Below are positions 11,992-18,560 of a stretch of DNA of 18,560 bases, one piece after another. The position numbers and the translations under genes are program-made. Position 1 is the first letter of the stretch, and the number at the start of each line of letters is the position of its first letter. The notes beneath the pieces were generated by a model that was not told the DNA's origin, searched no databases, and saw nothing but the letters and a program-made list of their open reading frames with translations. The stretch lies in assembly GCA_021780545.1 (NCBI GenBank), contig JAJXYP010000032.1, positions 1 to 18,560 of the forward strand, read 5' to 3'. The DNA is from a bacterium (GTDB lineage Bacteria; Patescibacteriota; Minisyncoccia; UBA6257; 2-01-FULL-56-20).

Positions 11992-14295
11992 ATGGCGAAA
12001 CAGAACAGCAGGGAAAACGGGGGGAATGGGCGCAGGAACGGATCCGGCGATGCGCGCGGAGCGGCAAAAAACACCCGTCGGGGTGTTGGCGGAGCGCCGG
12101 CTGGCGCAGGGTCATTGCCGGCAAGCCGCCTCCACCCCGAGACCCGGAAAAGCATCTGGGCCATTATTTTTATCTGCGCCGCGGCAATTCTCGTGCTGGC
12201 CGGGTTCAATTCCGCCGGACCGGCCGGACAAGCGATATTCAACGGGCTCGATGCCCTGCTTGGCTGGGGGTATTTTATTCTTCCAGCGACATTGCTTTTT
12301 GCCGCTGCGGTTTTTCTTTTTTCGCGCGAACGGCAGTTCATGAGCGCAACGATGCTCGGTGCCGGACTTCTCGTGTTGTCTTTTCTCGGCTTGATTGAAA
12401 TTTTCGCGCCGACGCATGGCGGCTGGCTCGGTCTTGTCTTCGGATCTCTACGCACGCCATTCGGCGAGATCGCCGCCGCGGTGATCAACACCTTCCTGTT
12501 CGCGATTGCCGTACTCATTATGGCGAACGTACCGTTGAAACTGCGGTTGCCGCAGCGGCAGGCAGCTGATGAACGCGCCGAAGAAGAAGAGGCGGCCGCG
12601 GATAGTTTGGTGGTGACGGGCGCCGGCGAGCAAGAGGATGAAGCGAAGGCCGCCACGGGCGAGAAGGATAAAAAAGAAGAGACGGGTTCCGGTAAGGCGG
12701 CGAAATCGGGGAAGAATGGGAAAAAAGCGGATGGGGTTGAAATTGTAGATCCCGATTTTGAACTCAAGCCGCGCAAAACAAAGGAGAAAGTATTCACGAA
12801 TTACGTCGCGCCGCCGCTTTCGCTGTTGAAATCCGACGCGGGCAAACCGACCACGGGCGATCTTCTTGCGAATGCCAATATTATTAAACGTACGCTTGAA
12901 AGTTTCGGCATTGCGGTTGAGATGGGGGAGATCAACGTCGGCCCGGCGGTTACGCGGTATACGCTGAAGCCGGCGGAGGGCGTGAAGCTGTCGCGCATTA
13001 CGGCGCTCAATCCCGACCTCGCACTGGCGCTCGCGGCTCATCCGGTGCGTATTGAAGCGCCGATTCCGGGGAAATCGCTCGTCGGCGTCGAAGTTCCGAA
13101 CAAGACTGCGGCGCTCGTCCGGCTTGGCAGTCTGATGCACTATCTGGAATTCGAGAAATCGGGGCCGCTGGGATTCGTGCTGGGAAGGGATGTTTCGGGG
13201 GAGCCGAATTTCGCAAGCATCGAGAAAATGCCGCACCTGCTTATCGCCGGTGCGACCGGCTCAGGCAAGTCGATTTTGGTGCATTCGATCCTCACCTCGC
13301 TGCTCTATAAGAATTCGCCTGACATGCTGAAGCTCGTGCTTATCGATCCGAAACGCGTCGAGCTTTCGATTTACGACGGCATCCCGCATCTCGTGAGCCC
13401 GGTAATCACGGAAAATAAAAAAGCGCTCAGCGTTTTCCGATGGGCGGTCGCCGAAATGGAGCGCCGCTACGAACTGCTTCAGAAAGCCGGGAGCCGCGAT
13501 ATCAAGAGTTACAATGCCCGCGCGGGAGCCGGGCCCGACGGTCACGGCGGCGAACCGCTGCCGTTCGTGCTGATCGCAATCGATGAGTTGGCGGATCTCA
13601 TGAGCTCTTACGGGCGCGACGTCGAGGGATCAATCGTCAGGCTTGCCCAGATGGCGCGCGCAACCGGCATTCACCTCCTGCTTGCCACGCAGCGTCCATC
13701 GGTCGAAGTGATCACGGGCCTTATTAAGGCGAATATTCCGGCGCGCATTGCGTTGCAGGTGGCGAGTCAGATTGATTCGCGGACGATTCTTGACGGACCC
13801 GGCGCTGAAAAATTGCTTGGCCACGGCGATCTGCTTTTCCTTTCGGCTGAGCTTTCAAAGCCGAAACGCATCCAGGGCGCGTACATCAGCGAAGACGAAA
13901 TTAAGGGCGTCGCTAATTTTATACGCGAAAAGAACAAGAGCGAAACAGAAGAGGATGCGGCGGTTGATTTTGCCGTGGCGAACGGGAAAGCAGCCAACGG
14001 CGGCGCGACGAACGGTTCCGCGGCGATAGCTCCGGCTGGCGGACTGTCGGTTCCGGGAAATTTTGACGATTATCTCGAGGACGAGGACAGCGATGAGATG
14101 CTCGACGAAGCAATTGCGGTCGTTGCCGAGGCAAAGAAGGCGTCGGCGTCGCTCCTCCAGCGCCGCTTGAAGGTCGGTTATGCCCGCGCGGCGCGGCTTC
14201 TTGATCTTATGGAGTCCCAGGGGCTCATCGGGCCGGGCGAAGGCGCAAAGCCCCGCGATGTCTATGAAGAAAAAATAGCCGAACGGCTTTCGTAA
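11992..14295 (+). CDS. ftsK: DNA translocase FtsK/SpoIIIE
   Basis: The 767-residue septal DNA pump clears and sorts chromosome ends at division using ATP. Residues 1-52 are a basic, Gly/Asn/Arg-rich cytoplasmic tail. Four transmembrane helices follow (about 54-73, 91-111, 117-138 and 160-178). A charged, Glu/Lys/Gly-rich linker (about 185-262) leads to the motor, with Walker A GATGSGKS (420-427) and Walker B FVLIAIDE (525-532). After a low-complexity Asn/Gly/Ala linker, a gamma winged-helix domain (about 704-757; SLLQRRLKVGYARAARLLDLME) should read KOPS-like polar DNA signals. It is short compared with E. coli FtsK because the linker is brief. The RodZ-like gene follows after 22 nt and is probably in the same transcript. 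Confidence 0.95.
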   Translation: MAKQNSRENGGNGRRNGSGDARGAAKNTRRGVGGAPAGAGSLPASRLHPETRKSIWAIIFICAAAILVLAGFNSAGPAGQAIFNGLDALLGWGYFILPATLLFAAAVFLFSRERQFMSATMLGAGLLVLSFLGLIEIFAPTHGGWLGLVFGSLRTPFGEIAAAVINTFLFAIAVLIMANVPLKLRLPQRQAADERAEEEEAAADSLVVTGAGEQEDEAKAATGEKDKKEETGSGKAAKSGKNGKKADGVEIVDPDFELKPRKTKEKVFTNYVAPPLSLLKSDAGKPTTGDLLANANIIKRTLESFGIAVEMGEINVGPAVTRYTLKPAEGVKLSRITALNPDLALALAAHPVRIEAPIPGKSLVGVEVPNKTAALVRLGSLMHYLEFEKSGPLGFVLGRDVSGEPNFASIEKMPHLLIAGATGSGKSILVHSILTSLLYKNSPDMLKLVLIDPKRVELSIYDGIPHLVSPVITENKKALSVFRWAVAEMERRYELLQKAGSRDIKSYNARAGAGPDGHGGEPLPFVLIAIDELADLMSSYGRDVEGSIVRLAQMARATGIHLLLATQRPSVEVITGLIKANIPARIALQVASQIDSRTILDGPGAEKLLGHGDLLFLSAELSKPKRIQGAYISEDEIKGVANFIREKNKSETEEDAAVDFAVANGKAANGGATNGSAAIAPAGGLSVPGNFDDYLEDEDSDEMLDEAIAVVAEAKKASASLLQRRLKVGYARAARLLDLMESQGLIGPGEGAKPRDVYEEKIAERLS

Positions 14296-14317
14296 TTTCC
14301 GCGATTGCCTCATCCCC

Positions 14318-15073
14318 ATGACACCGGAAGAATCAAATTTTCAAACTTTTTTCTCGGCTAAAGTAAAAGACCGCGGTCTTTCGCTCAGGAAGCTTTCCGA
14401 GACGAGCGGTATCGCGCCGGCGCATCTTGATGCGTTGTTTTATGGCCGATATGGAGATCTTCCGTCGGCTCCCTATGTGCGTGGATACCTAGTGCGCCTC
14501 GGGAAGCTGCTCGATTTCGACGGCGAGGTTTGGTGGGAGCAGCTGAAAAAGGAGCGGGCAATGAAGAATTCCGGCCCGGCCGATCTCCTGCCGGGCAACC
14601 GGTTCGTCCGGCGATCCCCCGCGAAGCTTATCGGTATCGGTATTGTAATACTGGCGGTCATGCTCTATCTGGCGTTTCAAATTCCAATCATTCTTGGGAA
14701 GCCGAAGCTGACTGTTTCGGCGCCGGCCAGCAATCCGTTTACGACGGGGTCAAGCACGGTTGTCATTGAGGGCATAGTACGCAACGCCGATTCACTTTCC
14801 CTGAACGGCGACGTGATACCGATTGCGCCGGATGGCTCTTGGCAGAAGACGGTGCTGCTTCAGGATGGCATGAACACGTTCCAGATTACGGCTAAAAAAT
14901 TGCTGGGAGGCGAAACTGATGCGATCGAGCAGGTTCTCTATCAAAATCCGGCATTGCCGGCAGCTTCGGGTACATTGCCAGGCGTGATTCCGGGCGCCGC
15001 TTCGGGGACATTGCCCGCGGCGCCGACATCCACCGCACCCGCGCCCACTTCCGGGCCGGCGAAACGGGGGTAA
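14318..15073 (+). CDS. RodZ-like HTH membrane protein with C-terminal Ig-like domain
   Basis: The 251-residue protein has a helix-turn-helix domain of the RodZ (HTH_25) type at about 10-75 (LSLRKLSETSGIAPAHLDALFYG ... YVRGYLVRLGKLL pattern). A basic stretch and one transmembrane helix (about 102-124) follow. An extracytoplasmic beta-rich domain (about 128-207; VVIEGIVRNADSLSLNGD, DGSWQKTVLLQDGMNTFQITA) looks like a bacterial Ig or glucodextranase-B type fold. The C-terminal tail is rich in Ala, Pro, Thr and Gly. RodZ links MreB to the cell wall in rods; no mreB is in the window, so a cell-shape role is only inferred. Placement just behind ftsK suggests envelope or division work. No Shine-Dalgarno or promoter is clear at its start. 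Confidence 0.8.
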   Translation: MTPEESNFQTFFSAKVKDRGLSLRKLSETSGIAPAHLDALFYGRYGDLPSAPYVRGYLVRLGKLLDFDGEVWWEQLKKERAMKNSGPADLLPGNRFVRRSPAKLIGIGIVILAVMLYLAFQIPIILGKPKLTVSAPASNPFTTGSSTVVIEGIVRNADSLSLNGDVIPIAPDGSWQKTVLLQDGMNTFQITAKKLLGGETDAIEQVLYQNPALPAASGTLPGVIPGAASGTLPAAPTSTAPAPTSGPAKRG

Positions 15074-15226
15074 TAAGCATTCCGGGGCCTGTGGATAACA
15101 TCATTTGACCGTGCATCGGCAGGGGTTATTATTAAATCAGGTCGTTGTCATGGTCCTCATATATAATTTTTTCCTCCGGACTTGAAAGCCCGGAAAAACA
15201 GATCATCGCCCGACCAGCAATTATTT
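15074..15226. other. Non-coding stretch between the RodZ-like gene and the terminator
   Basis: The stretch is about 150 nt with no supported ORF. It contains the DnaA-box match, a TATAAT at 15162-15167 without a properly spaced -35 (TTGTCA at 15145 is only 11 nt away), and a small TCCGG/CCGGA inverted repeat (about 15175-15194). With the terminator that follows it could encode a short untranslated RNA of about 80 nt, or just be a long 3' leader. No known RNA family was recognised. Confidence 0.35.
15090..15098 (-). other. Isolated DnaA-box match
   Basis: The plus strand reads TGTGGATAA, so the minus strand matches TTATCCACA exactly. It lies in the intergenic stretch after the RodZ-like gene. 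There is no second clear box nearby, so an origin is not indicated; it could be a DnaA titration or regulatory site, or chance. Confidence 0.3.
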
Positions 15227-15256
15227 AAGACCTCGCGCCTACGCGGGGTCTTTTCA
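15227..15256 (+). terminator. Rho-independent terminator before the type IV pilus genes
   Basis: AAGACCTCGCG (15227-15237), loop CCTA, then CGCGGGGTCTT (15242-15252), an 11-bp stem with one G-U pair, running into TTTT. It isolates the ftsK/RodZ-like unit from the prepilin gene, whose promoter begins just downstream. Confidence 0.8.
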
Positions 15257-15264
15257 ATTTTGTT

Positions 15265-15273
15265 TGATATCAT
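15265..15273 (+). promoter_or_regulatory. Extended -10 promoter of the large prepilin gene
   Basis: TGATATCAT, then TAAAGA, then ATG at 15280, which predicts a leaderless transcript. The -35 position is occupied by the terminator stem, so only the TGn extension can help. Confidence 0.6.
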
Positions 15274-15279
15274 TAAAGA

Positions 15280-17337
15280 ATGACAGATCTCCGCGCTGTT
15301 GCCGCCGGCCGTGCCGGCCAATCACTCGTCGAGCTTTTGGTTGCGCTTGGCATCGGCACGATCCTCTTTTCGGGAACGGCGGCGATGCTTGCCCCGACAC
15401 TCCAGATCAATAAAGAATCGCGTCAGGTGCAGACCGCCTCGAATCTCGGGCGTGGCTTGCTCGATAACGTCCGCGTCTGGGCGAGCGGCAACTGGCATAA
15501 TATTTTGGCGCTTGCTACGAGCTCCGCGAACCCCTATTACCTCTTGACCTCGACGTCCCCATATACCGCGACGAGCGGCGTCGAGAGCGTTACCGTTTCG
15601 ACGAGTACGTATACCCGCTATTTTTACGTAAACGATGTCTACCGCGATCCGTCGGGTAATGTGACGTCGACATCGGGCGGCGGGGTGAACACCTACGATC
15701 CATCGACGAAAGCGATTGCGGTCGTTTACGACTGGACTCACGGCGCGACCACGACCCTCTCCAGTTATCTGACGCGCAACCGCGCGAATGTTCTCTCGCA
15801 GACGAGCTGGGCGGGCGGTCCGGGTCTTGTTGGCCCGGTGGCGTCGCCGGGCTGGCAGTTTGCAACTTCGTCGCAGATGACGTATAGCAACAGCCAGGGG
15901 ACGCTCGCCGCCGCTGTCACGTCTTCTTCCGCCGCCTGGCCAAACAACTATCAGTACCGCCGTTCCATTACCGTGGCAACGAACGAGATTTCTCCTATAA
16001 ACGGCACGGCACTCACGAATTTCCCGATGCTCATTTCCGGCACGTATAGCTATCTCGCCGCATCGTCATCCGGCGGCATGGTTCAGAACGGGAATGGATA
16101 CGACATCATTTTCACCTCGGACGCGTCAGGCACGAACGCGCTGGCGTTCGAGCGGGAATCATACAATGCCACAACCGGCGCCATCAATTTCTGGGTCAAG
16201 GTTCCCGCGCTTTCCTCCTCGAGCAACGTCATCTATATGTTCTATGACAATGCGTCCACGACGTCCGATACGTCGAATGCCACGGGGACGTGGAACAGCA
16301 ATTATGCCGCGGTGTATCATATGGCATCTTCTTCGTCTACCATCATTTACGATAGCACTGCCAATGCGAATAATCTCACCTCATATAATTCACCTGTTGC
16401 AACGTCAAGTGGTGAAATCGATGGTGCAGTTAGTTATCCCAATAGCAATCAATATTCGGGCGTATATTCGCAGAACACGAACAACCCAAGTATCCCCGGA
16501 ACCAACGCCACTATTTCGAGTTGGGTTAATATTAAATCGTTTTTCGGCTATGATAGTTTGGCAGGCACGATATTTAGTGTGGGCACTTCGACTGCACCTG
16601 GATACACTATGGGATTTATAGGAGGAACGTCGAGTGTGCTGGGGTTTGGGATGGATTATAATTGGACGAATTTCAATTTACTCTATCCTGGCACGGTAGC
16701 AACAGATACATGGTACTACCTCACGGGCGTGGTGAGTGGAACGCTGGCGAGTTTCTATGTGGATGGAAGTTTTGTCACTTCGACCGCAGTCAATACGCCG
16801 GAAACGATGTCAAATATATGCATCAACGAGTCAACACCCTGTGTTGTGCCCTATCCCAACAATCGATCCGTCAACGATATCACTGATGAATCACGGATTC
16901 TGACTACCTCGCTTTCTCCCGACTGGATCTCGACCGAATACAACAACCAGTCGAGCCCGGGGACGTTCTATACTGTAGGGGCGCAGATGAGCTATGGCGC
17001 TTCCGCTTCCATTGGTACTCTCGAATCGCCCATTTTCGACACTGGTGAAACTGCCGGGGCGCAGTTTAATTCGATACTCTGGCAAGGGACACAGGCGGGG
17101 TCTTCGTCGGTTGAGTTCCAATTCGCGACCAGTAATGCTACAAGCGGCCCTTGGACATTTACCGGACCTGACGGGACGGGGAATACCTATTACACGCCGG
17201 TGGGATCAGGAGATGCCGCTTCCCTTAGCCAAACGTTATACGATAATAATCGGTATTTCCGGTATCTGGTAGTTATCGTCCCGTCGGGAAGCCAGAGCTC
17301 GGTGATAAGCAGTATTACAGTGAACTGGAGCCCTTGA
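15280..17337 (+). CDS. Type IV prepilin-like surface protein with DUF2341 and LamG-type domains
   Basis: The 685-residue protein has a class III prepilin signal at its N-terminus: a basic leader, then G13|QSLVELLVALGIG with Glu at +5, as PilD-type peptidases require, followed by a hydrophobic helix. A pilin-like region (about 45-200) comes next, then a DUF2341-like domain (about 212-332; YRRSITV, LTNFPMLISG, YDIIFTSDASG, VIYMFYDNAS). A LamG/concanavalin A-like lectin domain follows (about 340-555; AAVYHM, DTWYYLTGVV, ASFYVDGSFV, DESRI), and a C-terminal beta domain (about 565-685) begins with LESPIFDTGETAG. Very rich in Ser, Thr and Asn, it fits a pilus-tip adhesin that binds glycans on a partner cell. 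The function is inferred from domains. DNA of the LamG part is much lower in GC than the 5' part. Confidence 0.82.
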   Translation: MTDLRAVAAGRAGQSLVELLVALGIGTILFSGTAAMLAPTLQINKESRQVQTASNLGRGLLDNVRVWASGNWHNILALATSSANPYYLLTSTSPYTATSGVESVTVSTSTYTRYFYVNDVYRDPSGNVTSTSGGGVNTYDPSTKAIAVVYDWTHGATTTLSSYLTRNRANVLSQTSWAGGPGLVGPVASPGWQFATSSQMTYSNSQGTLAAAVTSSSAAWPNNYQYRRSITVATNEISPINGTALTNFPMLISGTYSYLAASSSGGMVQNGNGYDIIFTSDASGTNALAFERESYNATTGAINFWVKVPALSSSSNVIYMFYDNASTTSDTSNATGTWNSNYAAVYHMASSSSTIIYDSTANANNLTSYNSPVATSSGEIDGAVSYPNSNQYSGVYSQNTNNPSIPGTNATISSWVNIKSFFGYDSLAGTIFSVGTSTAPGYTMGFIGGTSSVLGFGMDYNWTNFNLLYPGTVATDTWYYLTGVVSGTLASFYVDGSFVTSTAVNTPETMSNICINESTPCVVPYPNNRSVNDITDESRILTTSLSPDWISTEYNNQSSPGTFYTVGAQMSYGASASIGTLESPIFDTGETAGAQFNSILWQGTQAGSSSVEFQFATSNATSGPWTFTGPDGTGNTYYTPVGSGDAASLSQTLYDNNRYFRYLVVIVPSGSQSSVISSITVNWSP

Positions 17338-17380
17338 CGATCGAAGCCCGGCAGACCGCCATCGGCCGTCGCCGCCGCGG

Positions 17381-17389
17381 TGCTAAAAT
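17381..17389 (+). promoter_or_regulatory. Extended -10 promoter of the pseudopilin gene
   Basis: TGCTAAAAT, then AAAGCT, then ATG at 17396, which predicts a leaderless mRNA. There is no -35 match (ATCGGC at that position). Confidence 0.6.
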
Positions 17390-17395
17390 AAAGCT

Positions 17396-17803
17396 ATGCT
17401 TTCCCGTACATCCGGACAATCGCTTTTGGCCCTTGTGATTTTCATAGGGAGCATCATCATGGTTTCCGGCATCGCGCTTGCGCTTGTGGCCGGATCCTTT
17501 GCGAATTCGGCATTCGGTTATCAGGCGGTACAGGAGGCGTACGCGATCGCCGCCGGCGGCGCCGAAGATGCCTTGCTCCAGATCACGCGGAATAACCAGT
17601 TCGCGGCGCCTTCGGGCTATTCGGTGGCGGTTGGTTCAAGCACGGCGACGGTTGCGGTAACCCAGGGCAGTCCTTCGTCGGGGTACGACACAATTCTTTC
17701 TCAGGGATCCGTTTCCCTTTGGACGAGAAAGGTTCAGGTGGTTGTCGCCGTGAATCCGACGACGGGGCAGGCGAGCGTCGTTTCATGGAGCGAGGTACAA
17801 TAA
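17396..17803 (+). CDS. PilX-like pseudopilin / type IV pilus accessory protein
   Basis: The 135-residue protein has a prepilin-like N-terminus, SG7|QSLLALVIFIGSIIMVSGIALALVAG, with a short leader and a long hydrophobic helix. The residue at +5 is Ala12 instead of the usual Glu, so it may be processed as a non-canonical minor pilin. The following ...QAVQEAYAIAAGGAEDALLQI helix is typical of PilX-like minor pilins (compare 'A..AA..GIE.AL'). The remainder is a small beta-rich domain (YSVAVGSSTATVAV, WTRKVQVVVAVNPTTG). It sits between the large prepilin and pilM, supporting a type IV pilus role as a minor pilin or assembly primer. The assignment is by N-terminal pattern and context. Confidence 0.7.
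   Translation: MLSRTSGQSLLALVIFIGSIIMVSGIALALVAGSFANSAFGYQAVQEAYAIAAGGAEDALLQITRNNQFAAPSGYSVAVGSSTATVAVTQGSPSSGYDTILSQGSVSLWTRKVQVVVAVNPTTGQASVVSWSEVQ
17796..17801 (+). promoter_or_regulatory. Possible -10 box of pilM
   Basis: TACAAT overlaps the TAA stop (17801-17803) of the pseudopilin gene. It would leave a leader of about 14 nt before ATG 17822. There is no TGn extension or good -35; read-through is equally likely. Confidence 0.3.
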
Positions 17804-17821
17804 AAAGAACTACTTCCGATT

Positions 17822-18560
17822 ATGTTCGCCCGCTTTACCAAGAAGATTCTGTCGTTTCTCCGTATTCGGTCCATAGCCGCCGGCCTTGAGATTAGCGATG
17901 CCGCCGTCCGGATGGCGTATTTTGACGGAGGGATGTGGCGGCTGAATGCCATCCGACTGGAGCCGGGAACGATCGATCAGGGCGTCATCAAAGACCGACA
18001 GGCGTTCGTTGGGGCGCTCTGGCGACTGAAGCTCGAATCGGGGATTGTCAAAGACCGGGAGGAATCGCTGAACGCCGCCGTGGCGCTGAGTTCGGTTCGC
18101 GCATACAACAAGGTGTTTTCGCTGCCCGTGATCCGGGGAGAGGCGCTCGACAAAGCGATCGCGTTGAATGTCGATATGGCGTCGCCGAAGGACCTGGCGC
18201 AGGTATATTCCGACTGGGAAATTGCCGGGCGGAACGCGGGAGCGGGCACGGTCGACGTGCTGGCATCTTTCATCGACCGTGCGCCCGTGGATGAAGTGGT
18301 GGAGGCGCTGGCGGCGGCCGGATTCGTCGCGATATCGGTTGAATCGAAGTCGCTGGCGCTCACCCGGGTGTTCCGCGAGCAGGGATCCGACATCGATATC
18401 GCGAAAGCGTACCTTATGGTGTGCGTGGATGAGGCGGGGCTCGACTATCTTATCGTGAAAAACGGGAAGCCGTATTTCGAATACGAGACGCCGTGGCGCA
18501 ATATCGCGGATGACAAGGGAGCGATTTCCATCCCCGTGTTTCGCGACGACTTGGTCATGA
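17822..18560 (+). CDS. pilM: Type IV pilus assembly protein PilM, truncated by the window end
   Basis: The first 246 codons are visible and open to the last base. PilM is an actin-like cytoplasmic ATP-binding protein that links the PilN/PilO inner-membrane platform of the type IV pilus. The start reads MFARFTKKILSFLRI, then IAAGLEISDAAVRMAYFDGG, the phosphate-1-like strand of the actin/FtsA fold. Further family-like segments are AVALSSVRAYNKVFSLPVIRGEALDKAI and AGFVAISVESKSLALTRVF (compare PilM 'vDve..AL.R'), then LMVCVDEAGLDYLIVKNGKPYFEY (the phosphate-2 strand; the usual Gly-containing signature is modified here). It follows the pseudopilin by 18 nt. pilN and pilO would be expected just outside the window. 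Confidence 0.82.
   Translation, partial: MFARFTKKILSFLRIRSIAAGLEISDAAVRMAYFDGGMWRLNAIRLEPGTIDQGVIKDRQAFVGALWRLKLESGIVKDREESLNAAVALSSVRAYNKVFSLPVIRGEALDKAIALNVDMASPKDLAQVYSDWEIAGRNAGAGTVDVLASFIDRAPVDEVVEALAAAGFVAISVESKSLALTRVFREQGSDIDIAKAYLMVCVDEAGLDYLIVKNGKPYFEYETPWRNIADDKGAISIPVFRDDLVM

Noticed and set aside
11967..12797. 276-codon minus-strand ORF opposite the start of ftsK
   Set aside because: Low-complexity Ser/Pro/Ala sequence mirroring the ftsK linker, with no initiation signal; a shadow.
15090..15098. Replication origin
   Set aside because: Only one clear DnaA box, no cluster, no A/T-rich unwinding element of suitable length, and no dnaA or dnaN next to it.
1..18560. CRISPR arrays, insertion sequences or prophage genes
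   Set aside because: No regularly spaced direct repeats, transposase motifs or phage structural genes were seen. radC can accompany mobile DNA, but there is no other sign of an element.

Overview
The window reads as chromosomal DNA of a small-genome bacterium of the Candidate Phyla Radiation (Patescibacteria, Parcubacteria-like). This placement is inferred from gene content and was not tested with a tree. The supporting content is a run of small TrbC/VirB2-like ('T4SS pilin') membrane proteins, a solute-binding protein with no ABC permease, a DUF2341/LamG protein with a prepilin N-terminus beside pilM, and a short RodZ-like HTH protein behind ftsK. UGA is a normal stop codon here: an RF2 gene with its UGA frameshift site is present, and several genes end in TGA. 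That argues against the UGA-glycine code of Gracilibacteria and Absconditabacteria.

Layout. (1) Positions 1-5618, plus strand: the 3' end of gyrA, a membrane-anchored solute-binding protein, two pilin-like proteins (one carrying a C-terminal domain with M15 zinc-peptidase motifs), a small anchored protein of unknown function, and three tandem pilin-like paralogues. A strong convergent terminator lies at about 5648-5685. (2) Positions 5700-11962, minus strand: radC, a two-component system (histidine kinase and OmpR-type regulator), ftsX, ftsE, prfB with a programmed +1 frameshift, tRNA-Thr(CGU), and a phosphomannomutase-like HAD phosphatase. (3) Positions 11992-18560, plus strand: ftsK and a RodZ-like protein, then after a 206-nt gap and a terminator a type IV pilus set (a large prepilin-like adhesin, a PilX-like pseudopilin, and a truncated pilM).

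The most interesting region is 908-5618. Five proteins there share one design: an export signal, a two-helix membrane hairpin with a polar loop, and one cysteine just before and one just after the hairpin. One of them carries the M15-like motif set H-x-x-G-x-A-x-D plus H-x-D. Together with the solute-binding protein this looks like a cell-surface apparatus. Its function cannot be read from the sequence, and no VirB4, VirB6, VirD4 or permease gene is in the window.

A second theme is gene starts. radC, the response regulator, the large prepilin and the pseudopilin each have a -10 box preceded by TGn, ending exactly six bases before the ATG and without a recognisable -35. prfB has the same spacing without the TGn. 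This geometry predicts leaderless mRNAs. ftsE, ftsK, the HAD gene and one pilin-like gene have -10 boxes that would leave leaders of only 3-6 nt. By contrast, two of the three tandem pilin paralogues have good promoters with longer leaders, and all three carry a shared GGTCG-type motif upstream. Classical Shine-Dalgarno sequences are largely absent.
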